Assembly (NCBI RefSeq): GCF_004337985.1
Contig: NC_043743.1
Coordinates: forward strand, 3,394,543-3,458,542
Direction of reading: 5' to 3'
DNA: 64,000 bases
DNA from: Pyricularia pennisetigena
Lineage: Eukaryota; Ascomycota; Sordariomycetes; Magnaporthales; Pyriculariaceae
Shown: positions 34,384-47,099 of the stretch, one piece after another
How positions within the stretch are numbered: the stretch's first letter is position 1
How the letters are laid out: every line of letters starts with the position of its first letter
Made by a program: the position numbers and the translations under genes
The notes under the pieces: model-generated
What the model saw: the letters and a program-made list of their open reading frames with translations, nothing else
Told to the model about the DNA's origin: nothing
Database searches by the model: none

Positions 34384-36038
34384 ACGTTCTATTAATCTAT
34401 CCATATTACGAAAAACTTATCAACATTCATTAGTATTTTCCAAAGAATATAAAAAAGTAAAATAAAAGGATTAAACGTTAATACCGTTATTTTATAAATT
34501 TTCAGGACCAATAGGATATTTTACGTAAAGTTTAAAAAAGCCGTCCTAACCCGTCAGGACTTTTTTACCAAACGGGTAACGCCTTCGGAGAGGGTTACGT
34601 AGGAAAAGGAATTAATAACCGTTATTTTACAGATAATTATAGGTTTTTGGATTTCACCACTTAGGTAAACTACCTTATAAATTGACAAAAAACAACATAA
34701 ACGTGTATTATTGGATAAGATACGATAAAATAAACGCAGAAACCGGTCCCCAATTTAACGACGAAGGCTATAGTAAATTATAAACACTTGTCGACAATAT
34801 ATTGTCGAAATTCTAGCTATTTTTATTAATTAAGGAACGAATCGACGCGGAATTCCTGTACGAACCCTCCCACGAACTCCCGGAAGACCCGGAAAAAAAA
34901 TCAATAATTTAAAACAAAATATGGATTTTCAAAATATTTAACCGGTTTAGGGAGGACGAGCGCGGAAAAACACTGTTAAACATATACCAACAAGATTTCG
35001 AATAATAAATTAGAAACTGGTTTATCATTTGCAAATCTTTAATCCAAAAAATTTTGAAAACATATTTGGAATTATATGGAATTATTTTACCGTGGAAAAA
35101 ATGGAAGAAATTCGTTTTTCTCGTTATCGCAATTACCATCGCCTAATCCTATATTAGAAAATAAATGGGAATTTTGGCCTTTTTAAATCGATTAAAAACA
35201 ATTGCTAAAGGAATCCGAATCCGAAACAGAAATAAACCCCGAAACCAAATTTATTCGCGATATTACCAAATTTTGGCGTAACCGCTACCAACGCACTAAT
35301 TTTACGCAATTTATTCACGTTTGGGTAATAGCAACAAAACTTTTATAAAATTACCCGACCTGCCCCATCGCGAATACTTTTTTTTAAAGAAATATTACGT
35401 AATTGTTAAATCCGACAACGTTTACGCGCCAATAGGGTCGAATGCCGTTTTACTGATAAAATTCCTACGTTTATCGAAACCGACCTTTTGCGTAGGGAGT
35501 TGCAGCAATTAATATAATATTTACGCGTTTTTAACTGGTTCGAGCCCACAAATTTCCGATTTTCGGGAATAAAGGATTATTCCGCCGAAAACGCAAATAA
35601 TATAAATCGGTTTAAGCAAATATTCGATACATCCACCCAAAAAGTCCCGTCCAAAACGTTAACATTATATAAATTTATACTTTTATTATTATTATATTCC
35701 CGGGGTTACCCTCCGTTTTATTTATCGTTACAAATTTCGAACGTGGTATATTTGGAATCCAATACATTTTTAAAAATTATAAACCCCCCAACGTTAAAGG
35801 ATTAACGCGTGATATTAATATTGGCGATTTTAATTTACGGATATTCCCCCCAAAAAGACAATTGTTTGTTACGCGTATTCGTATTATATTTTATAAATAA
35901 TGTGGTTTTACAACCTATCGTAAATACATTATCCGGGATTGGAATATATTTGTATTATAAAGCTATTAAACAGTAACCCCAACAATTTATCGCCGTTAAC
36001 CGAATACGTTATTAATAATATTTATATTTATATTTAGT
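34384..36038 (+). pseudogene. Degenerate coding region behind LTR-C, unidentified
   Basis: The plus-strand translation has long protein-like stretches broken by TAA/TAG at Gln-type positions, for example ERIDAEFLYEPSHELPEDPE (about 34826-34886), FREDERGKTLLNIYQQDFE (about 34948-35000) and KLPDLPHREYFFLKK (about 35350-35395). Its place right after a 5' LTR suggests gag of a retroelement. I cannot name the family: no zinc knuckle or catalytic motif is seen. The region is cut by a T element at 36039. Confidence 0.45.
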
Positions 36039-36686
36039 TGTAAGGAGGTTACGAGATAGAATAAGCTTAATTTTGAATTCGGCGAAAGGTGGATCACGTA
36101 TAAGGCTGATGGAACGTTAAAATGGCAGATAACCGTCTGCTAGCGGGTAATAGAGATGATATATTGTTGCACAATCGATTCATTGAAACGTTGAATCGAT
36201 AAAGGTATAAAGGTGATAAATTTAAGGTTAAGTTATGAATTACGTGTTCGAATCCATAGATGCAGATCTTCGATCCGGATGTCCGGAATACGGGGTCACG
36301 TCACATGATTTGGCCTTATTCATGTGACCGACCTGCCGACCTACTGAGCCTAACGGCCTATTGTGCTTATGTATGCACAGAAAATCTGCGACCACAACGG
36401 GATTCGAACTCACGCACTTTAATAGCGTATATATGATATAGATTACGGTACGTGCATTATACCACTACGCTAGATTATATATGACGTATTTGTTTTGTTG
36501 TTGAAACTATGAACAAAGACGTGATATATAAAGCTTTGTGTGTATAAACGCGTATACGTTTTATTTGTTATTTGTTATTTATTTATTTATTCGATGCAGG
36601 GTGACTAATAAAACTAGCCCGTGCTAGCTGCTATAGGATAATGCAGGGTAGTTAATATAGTTAGCCCTGCGCTAGCCATGTTTACA
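36039..36686 (-). mobile_element. T element copy e
   Basis: 648 bp, ends TGTAAGGAGG and CCATGTTTACA. Unlike the other full copies it has no matching flanks (TTAGT left, CCTAA right), and it joins two unrelated elements (LTR-C on the left, Gypsy-B on the right). That is the pattern left by recombination between two T copies. Confidence 0.75.
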
Positions 36687-37442
36687 CCTAATAGCAAATT
36701 TAATGTTAAAAAGCTGGGACTTTTTAAAATCGATAAAGAAATCAGCGAAACCAATTATAAATTATTATTACCAAATACTATTAAAATCCCCCCAACGTTC
36801 CACGTAATATTATTGGAACCAGCACCATACGGTACCAATATTTAAAAGACAATCGGAATTAACGCAAAAACAACGTACGACGTCGAACAAATATTGGATT
36901 ATAAACGCAACTACGGTAAAACCAAATATTCCATTAAATGGGAAAACGATAAATACGAAAACAATATTTGGGAACCACTTACTTACCTCCAGAATTGTTA
37001 GGAACCATTTCGCCAATATTATTAGGAGTTGGATTTGCGAGTAAATTAGCCAAAAAAAGGACGACCTAAGAAAATATTATTTACTATTCCTAAAAATCGA
37101 GGATCGACCAGGACTCGAGACCACACCATTGACCAAGTTTACGAAAAAGCGATTAACATATATTATAAATTAAAATACACGAATGAAGCAATTTACCGAC
37201 CGAATATTGCGTAAAAACATTTATTTTATTTAATAAAAAAGTATTTAAAAGATTTATTGGGAAAAACGAACTCTAGGTGAAATTGCAATACGGAAAAAGC
37301 GATTGTAAGCATATTTGAGGAAAAATTTCGGCCGATCGCCGCCGTTCCTCCTGCTTTGCCTTTTCACGCTCCACCTAATCCAATTCCTCCAAATCGTCGA
37401 TTCCACGAAATACAATTCGCATTATTTTTTCGAACTACATCC
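36687..37442 (+). mobile_element. Gypsy-B copy G2, left part with chromodomain
   Basis: Matches 6184-6940 of copy G1. The chromodomain, about 36868-36990, reads YDVEQILDYKRNYGKTKYSIKW then ENDKYENNIWEPL, with the Trp preserved that is a stop in G1. The element is cut at 37442 by the insertion of the complete Copia-A and resumes at 54664. Confidence 0.8.
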
Positions 37443-37994
37443 TATTAATTATATGCGTTATTAAGCATGTAATGGGTCCACTTTTATTTTTATATGAGCC
37501 ACAATAGAAAGTGCCGAAATGGGGTTATTGGGGCTGTCGGATTTTCCGTTATATGTGTTGCAGGAGTTGCGATTCTAAATTAGCGAATGGGGTTTCACCC
37601 TGTACCGGGTTTAATACCCACCATGCATTTACGAGTCAACTACCCTGTACCGGGTTAAAATTTTCACCAAATTAGCAAATTAGTGCGAACCCAGAAATGG
37701 TTTATATGGAAATAAGGGTGTTTTTTCAACAACGCATACAAAATAATTTTTCGGAAAATCGTGTGCGGCACCGGAACCCTTTGCAGGGTGCGGACCCCCA
37801 CTTCCATGTCGGAAAATATATAAGGGAAATAAAGCAAAGTTTCCCCCACCAATAAATTAAATTTATTAAGCCCAGAATTGGTGAATAATTTAATGTATTT
37901 AAACCCTGTAATTACAAATTTTTACGAAATAATTAATACTACGCCGCACTTAGGCTAATACCTAAACCCCTGTTAATAGCCCATATTTTTACTA
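37443..37994 (+). repeat. Copia-A 5' LTR (C6)
   Basis: 552 bp, TATTAATTATATGCG...CCCATATTTTTACTA, that is TG...CA ends altered by RIP-type changes. The primer site GGTTATAAGGCCGG follows at 37995-38008. A leader of about 750 bp runs to the gag start and contains repeats of TACCCTGCA near 38450-38490. Confidence 0.85.
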
Positions 37995-38764
37995 GGTTAT
38001 AAGGCCGGAAAGGACTTAGTTTGTACACCCAAATGTATTTTGCATCGCTGGAAAATTTGAAATTTAAACTTTATTTTGGTCATTATCGTATTTTAATAAC
38101 ACGTATATTAACGAAAATATTGCTGATTTTAAACGAAATTGTTGGTTTAAGGCGCTAATTCAGCACCTAACCCCCTATATTTACAATGGAGACCGCTAAA
38201 AATTAGCGTTCGACTTAGGCCCTTTTAAAAACTGCAACGATCGCTTGCATTGCAAATCCATAATTTTTGGTATAGTTTCTGTGGATCGTGCACGCCACTG
38301 TAATTGGTTTAAATTTTTAGTAAGGTTTACGCTAGCGAATCAGGGCCAAAGACCCCTGTATTCGCTCGTAATAACACATGAAACTTTAATGCGTTTAATA
38401 GGGTTTATAACAACCCATAAACCCATTAGCGGAATTGCGTTAATGGTTCGTTACCCTGCACGATACCCTGCAATTCACCCTGCACCCATTTAACGAATTG
38501 AATTCGTTACGTGCACTTGGATCGGTACAAATACCAGGGCACCCATTGATTGCGGATTTCAGGGATTTTAACCCTGTAATTTAATGGATTTTAACCATTA
38601 AAAATAGCAATAAACCCTGTAATTGGCTTTCAGGCCTATATCCGTTAAAAGGTAAACGGTGTAGCAAATCCTAAATTGAATAGGGTATTTACACTCAAAC
38701 GATTAGGTTAATTAATTATAATTATAAATTAACAAATTGCAATTATAATTCAAATTACCTTACA

Positions 38765-41700
38765 ATGGAAAACAGCCCTATATCGGGCTTTCCAGGCCCA
38801 ATTATAACAAATAGGGGACCTAAACCAAGCCCAAACGAAATTTTAACCGCTGAATTATAAACCCAAAACCTGCAATTAAAAGCATTAATTACGCAAAGGG
38901 ATTAATTTTAAAGGACAATTTAACAATTAACTGCCCTACTAACCCTAAAAAGCGGTGATTCCACTAATTGTAATCGTAATTCGGAAATTAAACCCGTTAC
39001 CGCACCCCTTAATCCACCGGGTAACCTAATTTTAAATAACGGGATAAGTAAAAATTTATCGAAACGGGTATTTTCTTTCCCCGAAAATTGTAAATTAATA
39101 AAGGTTAATAACTACGATCTGTGGAAATAGGTGTTTATAATACAGTTTGGGTTTATAAAAGTAGCGGAATTTATTTCCAATTTTAAAATTAGCTATACCT
39201 TACCGGAACACGAGCAATTAATCCTATTATTATTTATAAAAAACAGTTTAACCAAGGAATTTATAAAATCCATTGCATGGTATTCCAACCCCGTAACAGT
39301 TTACAAAACCTTAAAAAATAGCTATTCCGTTGCCCCCGAAATTAGTCGAAACTCACTATATCGGGAATTCCACGCTTTGAAATTTTCGAAATTTAAAGGA
39401 TTAATGCCTGAATTTAACAGCCGTTTTAACTTATTGGTAATTAAATTAATGAATACCAACGTGCAAATTAACCCCGTAAACGTACGAAATTAATATTTAC
39501 GGGCTGTGGAAGGGACATTCCTCATTTGGACCGAACGCCAACGCAATACCTAACGGGCCCTGCAGGTAATAGGCCAAAGTTCGCAAAAATTAAATTTGCA
39601 ATACCTTATAGCGGACCTTATATCTGAAAATTCGATTTCAGGCTCTATAGCGGTTGAAACTGCTAATTAAATATTTAAAAGTAAAAAATCGGGTGAAAAA
39701 AACGCCAAAAAGGCGCTAAAAAGGAAAATAATGGTTAGGAAAAGACCTTTAAATTACGAAAAAAAAGTAAAAACTCTAATTCGGACTTTGCGTTTGCAAA
39801 AAATACTAAATCCTCCAACTGCAACGAATTAGCCGCTGGAACGTCCCTAATTTTTATGAGTTTCGAATTATTTACGGGCTCGATTCCAGGTAACGTTAAC
39901 GAATACGCAACGTATAACGCCCTGGAATAAAAGGTTAATTCCGCTATTAGCGGAATTATAGAACTACGTTCGGATTCGGATTCGGAAACCGATACCGGTA
40001 AAACGTTAAAACCATATATTTTAACAGCTAATTTTAAGGTTAAAACGAAACTTGGACGCGGCGTAAAAGGGACCCCTAAACTTCGCAAGTTCAATTATCT
40101 TATCCTGTACGATACAGGTAATACGTACTATATTTCTGCAAATAAGCAATTTTTTACCGATTATACCCCCGGTTTTACAGTCGAAATCGGTATAGGAGGT
40201 GGCCCTATTAGGCTTATAGGCACCGGAACTATAACAATACAGGTCCGTTACGGCCAGAAAACGGACGAATTTAAAAAGCTTACGTTAAATAACGTTTTAT
40301 ATATTTTTTCGTGTGGAATAAATATCGTTAATAGCCTTATACATTATGGTATAGGGGGCATACTACTAAAAAGTACCCTGTATAATAAAGATCGTAAGGC
40401 GTAAAGACGTTTAAATACCGCTTAATATTCGTTTTATTTAAAGGATAAAGGGTGCGATATCCTTATTCGAAATAACGCTATTTCGAATTAGGCCTGTATA
40501 ATAGGTAAATATAGCACCGCTTTTAATATGGCCTTACAATGGGTTCCAAAGGGTTACGCAGTCCGGTTGAAAATAGAACTAAATAATATGAACCCCGAAA
40601 ATTACGATAATTATTAAATTCACACCGATTTGGAACCGGAAAAAAATACGGTAACGGAAAAGCCAAATCCCGAACAAAAGACGGAAATAACCGTAAATTC
40701 ACCTATAAAGCAGAAACTTAGCGGTAAGAACCCTGAAAATCCACGTAAAGTTAGGCCCCGTAAACCCGGTATACCGCTAGGTGACCCTTTTATACAACCT
40801 CATATAAAAGGGACTATTTTCGAAAAAAGAGGGTTTCCCATACAAAAAGTCGGTTGTTAAAACCTCCTTTATTATCGGATTTAAAACAAACCCTTGTCAA
40901 TAACCTCCCTTTAAGGTTAAAACAAATTACGGACGGTTGGTTAACCCCTGAAAAATACGTAATTACAAATAATTGTAACGAAATACAGGTTTATAAAGCC
41001 CTGTTATAGCACAGGCGTTTGGGGTATATAAGGTTATTTTTGCTAAAGAAAACCGTTAAAATTATGAAAAGTTTACCTAATTTCGACAAAATTAGGGCAA
41101 TTACCTGTATTGTTTACGTTAAAACCATTTTTATTAGGCGTATAAATAGGGTCGCACTCCTTATACCCCCTATTATTTTCGATTTTATAAAAGGTGATAT
41201 AATAATTTTTAAATTTAATCTTTACAATAAAAAACCCGTATTTTTATTATTAGTGGACCGAAAATCACGTTTTCGGTGGTCGATCCCACTACAACATAAA
41301 ACCGGACCTACGGTTTTAATAACTATTAAAGGCTTTTTTACTGTTTTGAAAACTACGTATGGGCGTTACCCCCGGAATTCTCACTTTAATGGGGGGTACG
41401 AAGTTAATATAAACCTTAAAAATTGGTTTACAAATAAAACTGTTAATTTTAGCATTTCGAATCCCTATAACCACGGCCAAAACGGATTAACGGAACGGTC
41501 CGTTAAAGTGATTTTAAATCGGTCTCGGTTTACCATTATAACGGCGGGTTTACCATTATATTTACAATATTATTTATTATTTGCCGTGGTTAATTGAATT
41601 AACGGTATAACGGTAATTAATAGGGATTTAACACCTTACGAGGAATTTTATTCCGAATTTCAACCTGGATTAACGTATAAGCCCAATTTAGGGCATTTTC

Positions 41701-42160
41701 GGGTTATTGGTACTGTATACCAGGCTATTATACCGTTGGAAAAACGCCAAGAATCTAATAAATTGGTTCCCCGCACCGAAACGGTGAAACTTGTAGCCCA
41801 TTTATCAAATTTCACAACGTTGATTTACGCACCCGCTAAACGGGCCGTATATAGAACCTTTACGGTAAAAATTATAAAACGTATAACCGCTGAAAGTTTG
41901 GTTATTCCAGGGGAAACGTTACAGATTTTAAAGGGGGAAAATATAAATTTAGAGGGGGATTTTAATTTCAAATTTGAAAACGAAATTAATAACGTTCCAA
42001 CGGATAATTATCCCCTAAAAAACCTTGAAAATATAGGGTATTTACCACCTATTATAGGGTATTTACCACCTGTTACAGGGCAGTTACCACCCCTTACAGG
42101 GTATTTAAACCCTAAAAATACAGTGCCCGCCAGGTTTGTATAATGTACTGTTCGACGCCC
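38765..42160 (+). pseudogene. Copia-A gag, protease and integrase, degenerate (C6)
   Basis: Gag starts at ATG 38765 (MENSPISGFPGP). It contains YTLPEHEQLILLLFIKNSLT (about 39190-39250) and SVAPEISRNSLYREFHALK (about 39325-39385), followed by a basic tail. The protease reads LILYDTGNTYYISANKQFF, with DTG at 40111-40119. Integrase spans about 41000-41600: FLLLVDRKSRFRWSIPL with its Asp, then GQNGLTERS with its Glu near 41475-41500. After integrase comes a linker of heptad repeats GYLPPxx. About a dozen stops, mostly at Gln codons, inactivate it. From 41610 to 41853 the DNA is identical to copy C7. Confidence 0.8.
42037..42110 (+). repeat. 21-bp tandem repeat between integrase and RT (GYLPPxx)
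   Basis: Units close to GGGTATTTACCACCTGTTACA are repeated in frame, giving GYLPPIIGYLPPVTGQLPPL. C4 has fewer units (about 22760-22815), so the number varies between copies. Confidence 0.65.
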
Positions 42161-42439
42161 AAAACCTATAACGGTAGCGGTATTTAATCCAGTATTTAAC
42201 ATTATGGAAATTCCGGTGTTTTTAGCACCTAAAATACAGAATATAAAATTGAATTCGCAATTCAAAAACCCAAATATAATAAATAGAAATTACGTGCATT
42301 ATTTTTGTTTTTAAGCGAAAAACAAATAGAAAAACCCATTTAAGACGGTAAACCAAATAGCTACCAACAGGCCTTAAATAACCCCAAAAATGCTAAATAG
42401 TTAGCTGTGTTAACTTTAAATTCGACCAAATTGTTATTG

Positions 42440-45400
42440 CAAAAACCTTTCGTTTTATTCCTAAAATTAAAATACCTATAGGCCGTAAACTCGTTTTTAC
42501 CCGGCCGGAATTTACATTAAAAAGGGATAAAGATAATAAACCTATAAAATATAAAACCAAATTTGTTGTTAGGGGTTTTTTACAGGTCGAAGGCCTAAAT
42601 TATATCGAAATTTTTGCTAGCATTAATATACCACCTACCTGGCGTATATTTTTAGCTATAAATAATGCATAAAATTGGGAAATAAAATAAATTAGTTTCA
42701 TCGGTGCGTTTTCAAATAATAACCTTACTGACGTAAATATATACTTGCAAAGTCCAAACGGTTTTAACGAATGGGCCAAAATTTGTAACCTTACCACTAC
42801 TAAAATTTTAGTGGAAATGGGTTATAATCCGAAAGAATTGCAGGTTATAGTCTCAGTGCTCAGACTAGACCCCCCTGCTTCGCAGTGAGGACCGAGCGCT
42901 CCATATACCTTTTAGCCACATGGCTTTTCGACCATTTGCATTGGCCGAAAGGATCGCGCTCGTTCTAATCTGAGGACATCTTGTCGCATTTCGCCGTTTA
43001 TGGCGGTACCACCAACGATAATTTGTCGCATTTCGCCGTTTATAACGGTATTATTAATAATATATCTATGTTGCGATATCGTTAATAATTATATTATTGA
43101 TATAAAAATAGTTTGTGGTATTTTGCCGTTTATAGCGGGTATATATAATATATTTGCATTATAATGGCAAAAGAAAATGGTGTAACCACAATATACAGTT
43201 AAATATTTAAATAAAAAAACAAATAGAATTATAAAAATATATAGTAATTTGCGTTAAGTTAATTGGAACTTGTTAACTATCCGAATGCCGGCCGCGTTTT
43301 GATAGCTACTGTATATGGAAAGATATTAAAATATTAAATAAAATTGGTAATTTTTTATTATATTTAATTTCTATTTTAAATAATGTTATATAATAATAAT
43401 TTTAGTTTAAATTACAGTGTTTATAGCTTAGTTAACCTAACACTGCAAAGTGCATGCAATTATCGATTGAAACAAAAGTTTTATTAGTATTCTTATATAA
43501 ATTAACAATTTGCTAAAAAACTAAACAATTTACGCAAATATTGGTAAAATGAGAATATTTTTAATTAATGCATTCCCTTATCAATTTGTTAATAAATTTT
43601 ATATAAATTCTTTCTTTATAAATTTTATTTAATTCAATAAAGCAAAAAATACAAAAATAGTACAAATTTAGCATTTTTTTATATAAAAAGATAAAGAGGG
43701 CCGGTATGGTATATCGGGTTTTGCATTAACATTTGATTAGATATATAATCCACCTTTACCAATTTTCGTTTTATCAATGTTAAAATTGGTAAAAATGTAA
43801 AAGCATTTCGATTGCAAAATATATATTAAATTGGATATTCTTTACCTATCCGCATATTTAACAGCTTAAATAATCAGATATACGTACACAGATGTAACAT
43901 TATATTAAGTACATATATGCCACCCCCCACGTGCAGAAACCACAGGATTTGGCTGCAAAACAAAAATAATATAAAATTAATTAAATGAAGGAAAAAGATT
44001 AATAAAATACATATTTAGCATTTTCTTTTATTAAACAGTTTTTTAAGCCGATATTTTAGGGAGGATTGGATTTAGACGCCTGTTTATATACGTAATCGAA
44101 TTTCTGAAGTTTAAGATTTTATTATCGTTAAAATTGGTGAAAATATAAACGAGTTTCGATTGTAAATTATATATAAAAAAGTATATATTTTGCCTATCCG
44201 CCTATTTAACTGTTTATATAATTCAATATATGCACCAAAAGTTAGTATAACGATATATAAATATATACGACCCTCCACGTGCAAAAATTATAAAATTTGG
44301 TCAAAAATTAAAAATAATATTAAAAGAAATCGAAAATCGAAAAAGAAATCGAAAAAGCAGTACCGCCATGAACGGATTAAGAGCAGGTGGTATCGAATTC
44401 GGCCATTATAGCAGAAAAAAAATAAATCGAATCGCTGCTAATAGTGGTATTAAACGCTATTTTCAACGATATTTTATTTTTTCAATATTGTGCCTGGTTG
44501 TGGAATAATAAAGGAGTTTCGGTTAATAAAAGGCCAAAAATACCGCCATAAACGGCGAAAATCGACAAATTGTCCTTAGAGCTGAACCAAAGCGTTCTTT
44601 GGATGGACCCACAGGTACATTGCAAAGCCGCAATTGAGCCACGAAGTGGAGCGAAGCGAACAGAGTGGCTCAATTGTGGAGCTTTGGGCTTTAGGGATGA
44701 GCCCTGAGACTATGCAGGTAATACAATTGGAAAAAGCGTTATACGGTTTGAACCAGGGTCCAAAAAATGGTAAAACAAACTTAAAAACCTATTTTTTAAA
44801 AAAGGTTTTAAGCCATTAATTTTTAATCCCGCTCTTTTTTATAACGTTACATCCAAATATTTTATCGTTATTTTTGTAAACGATTGCCTGCTAATAGGTC
44901 CTAAATTGCGATTTCTTCAAGATTTAAAAGCCCGTTTTAATAAAATATACGCGTTGGAAGACAAAGGCCCTACAACTTATCTTTTGGGCGTATAAATTAT
45001 AAAAAATAGGCCTAAACGCCTATTTTAACTCCATTAAAATCACTATATAAAAAAGAAATAAGCGATATTCGGATTAATTAATTGCAAACCTATATTTGTT
45101 CCCTCATAACCCGGTGTGCTAAAATATAGCGGGGGTAAGTCCGTAAATGCGTTAAAAATCAAATTATTACAACGTATTATCGGCACCTTTATATATTTAA
45201 TATTATTAACGCGCCCGGATATCGGTTTTACGGTTTAATGGATTTTACGTTTTTTAACAAAAACTACTTTAATCTATTTAACGTTAATTCAAAACCTATT
45301 ACGTTATTTAACGGGTATTAAATCTTTATTTATTTGTTACGGAAATAGATCATTTAAAGCCGAATTACCACCCAATTTTTTAATAAGGGGGTTTAAAAGC

Positions 45401-45619
45401 TTTAAATTACTGGGTTGTGATAATGACGATTTTACCGGGGCTAGGGAAAATTTAAGATCCATTTACGGATATTTGTGTACCTTATTTGGGGGCCTTATAA
45501 CGTGGAAATGCAAAAAAGTTAATATTATACCTTTAAACATTGCAAAAGCCGAAACCGATGCTTTAACGGAAATTTTGCGTAAAGGACGGTGGTTTAAAAA
45601 CCTATTTATAAAATTTGGA
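42440..45619 (+). pseudogene. Copia-A reverse transcriptase and RNase H, degenerate and split (C6)
   Basis: Reverse transcriptase begins near 42440 with VVRGFLQVEGLNYIEIFAS (about 42565-42620) and NWEIK. It is split at 42847 by a transposon and resumes at 44713 with LEKALYGLNQGPK. The palm motif at 44876-44887 reads VNDC; copy C3 has VNDH, whereas active copia enzymes have VDD. RNase H starts near 45380 (LLGCDNDDFTGA) with GGLITWKCKK and is interrupted at 45624 by Gypsy-A, its last part lying at 53293-53550 (LESKQIPANGLAK). Gln-to-stop changes occur throughout. Confidence 0.75.
42848..44712 (+). mobile_element. MULE-like TIR transposon M2 (complete)
   Basis: 1865 bp, TAGTCTCAGTGCTCAGACTA at the left and CCCTGAGACTA at the right, inserted in the reverse transcriptase of Copia-A with the 9-bp duplication TGCAGGTTA (42839-42847) and TGCAGGTAA (44713-44721). 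It holds three subterminal repeats near 42985-43140. The interior is AT-rich without a transposase, so movement would depend on an enzyme supplied elsewhere. Confidence 0.8.
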
Positions 45620-45624
45620 CTACC

Positions 45625-45812
45625 TGTTATGGATTCGTGCCCAAGGCACGTATCACGTGATAAGATACAAAAGCGGGTCAGGGATAATATATAAAGGGAA
45701 GGACATTACCACGACCCGGATATACACCTTTTCCTCCCTTTTCCCCCAGCGTTAGTAATAATACCAATAAGGATATTTAACGGTTTTAAAACCGTTGGTT
45801 TACTTTATAATA
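45625..45812 (+). repeat. Gypsy-A 5' LTR
   Basis: 188 bp, TGTTATGGATTCGTGC...ACTTTATAATA (terminal CA now TA). It contains GGATAATATATAAAGGGAAGG, a TATA-like stretch, and a pyrimidine-rich part before GTTAGTAATAATACC. Confidence 0.9.
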
Positions 45813-45850
45813 TTCACTAACGTTCAAATTTAAACACGATAATGGTTAAC

Positions 45851-46860
45851 CCAAAACCAGGCCCGGGAGGGGAAATTTACAACCCTTACCAAAACCTGGT
45901 CGCGAATATCGCGATATTGGAGGAACGTATCGTTTAAATGCAATTATATTCTTTAAATATAAACGCGATCGCGCAAAAATAGCGCTTTAAAAAGAAACCT
46001 TTACGTAACCCCCCACTATACGACGGCGTACCGGTTACGTTTACAATTTGGAAATAAACCATTTCGTATAAATTAGTACGCGACGCGGAATTTATCGGGA
46101 ATTAACGCGACCAATTCGAATACGTATGGTTTAATTTTATTATTATAGTATAAAATGTCGTCCGTTTTTTTTACGAGGTAAAGGGTACGGGAAAGGGGTA
46201 TAATTACGAAGATTTTATCGAATATTTGGGATATATGTACGACGACTTTTATAAAAAGGCCCAAGTTTTCGCCGAATTGGAGGTATTCCGAATACAATAC
46301 GGCGAATTATTCGCACATCTTTTTACCAAATTCGAACGCCTCCTTATTGCGGCCGGGGGTTTCGAATGGTTAAACGAAATACGGGCCAATTATTTGCGTT
46401 TCCGGGTCGTTAACCGGATAAAAAAGGCGTCGGTAGGAAGGGGTATCGTTTCCGATTTTTATTACGGATTTATCGCTATATACCGCTATATCGCCCAGGA
46501 TTTGGAGGTTATCGATTTGGATAAACGTTTCGGCCAAAAACGGAACGCCCCTTTTCCAAATTTTTTATAAATAGGTTTAAAAAATAAAATAATAACGGGC
46601 GTATTAGCGATAAAGGTTGGCCGAAACCGTTACAACGCTGGTAAAAAACGAAAAGGGCGCCGATTGGATGGAAATAAAAGGAAAAATAGGGTTTTATAGG
46701 TATCCGTTTAAAAATTTTAGCGACGCCGTAAAACGGGGGCCTGTTTCCGTTACGGGTTTACCTCCCATTACGCCCAAAATTACCAATTCGCACCGGTTAT
46801 ACGTCCGACGCCAAACGACCCCGAGGAGGGAAAAAATTAACCCTGGGTTATAATTTTAAC
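45851..46860 (+). pseudogene. Gypsy-A gag with damaged zinc knuckle
   Basis: Starts MVNPKPGPGGEIYNPYQNLV at an ATG just after 45850, followed by a coiled segment (IAILEERIV). The capsid part is open over about 46226-46568 (YMYDDFYKKAQVFAELEVFR... YGELFAHLFTKFERLLIAAG). Near 46742-46783 the CCHC zinc knuckle reads C-FR-Y-GFTS-H-YAQN-Y: both the second and last Cys codons are TAC instead of TGC, the expected outcome of RIP. The capsid would bind element RNA through this knuckle, so even a read-through product would be impaired. Stops interrupt the frame at Gln codons. Confidence 0.75.
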
Positions 46861-47099
46861 CTAAAGGAAAACCGACGCGACGGGCCCGGATTACCTTATA
46901 ATACGTTAATAAATATAAATTGGAAAAAGTAATTAAAAAAAATATAAATTGTAATAAATGGGCGACCATTTTTTATCCCGGTTTTAATTAATTTAACGAA
47001 ATTTATTATTATATAAATGGATTTAAGGTGCGAATATTACGCGGTTATAAGCAAAAATTATACCGAAAAATTGGGAATAATAAAAATTTTTTTACTATA

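Noticed and set aside
38245..38493. An open frame in the Copia-A leader
   Set aside because: The equivalent region in C1, C2, C4 and C7 is not open, and it precedes the gag start.
42975..43140. CRISPR-like regularly spaced repeats (CGCATTTCGCCGTTTATAGCGG)
   Set aside because: Only three degenerate units, with similar spacers, located subterminally in each MULE-like copy. They are transposon subterminal repeats, not a CRISPR array.
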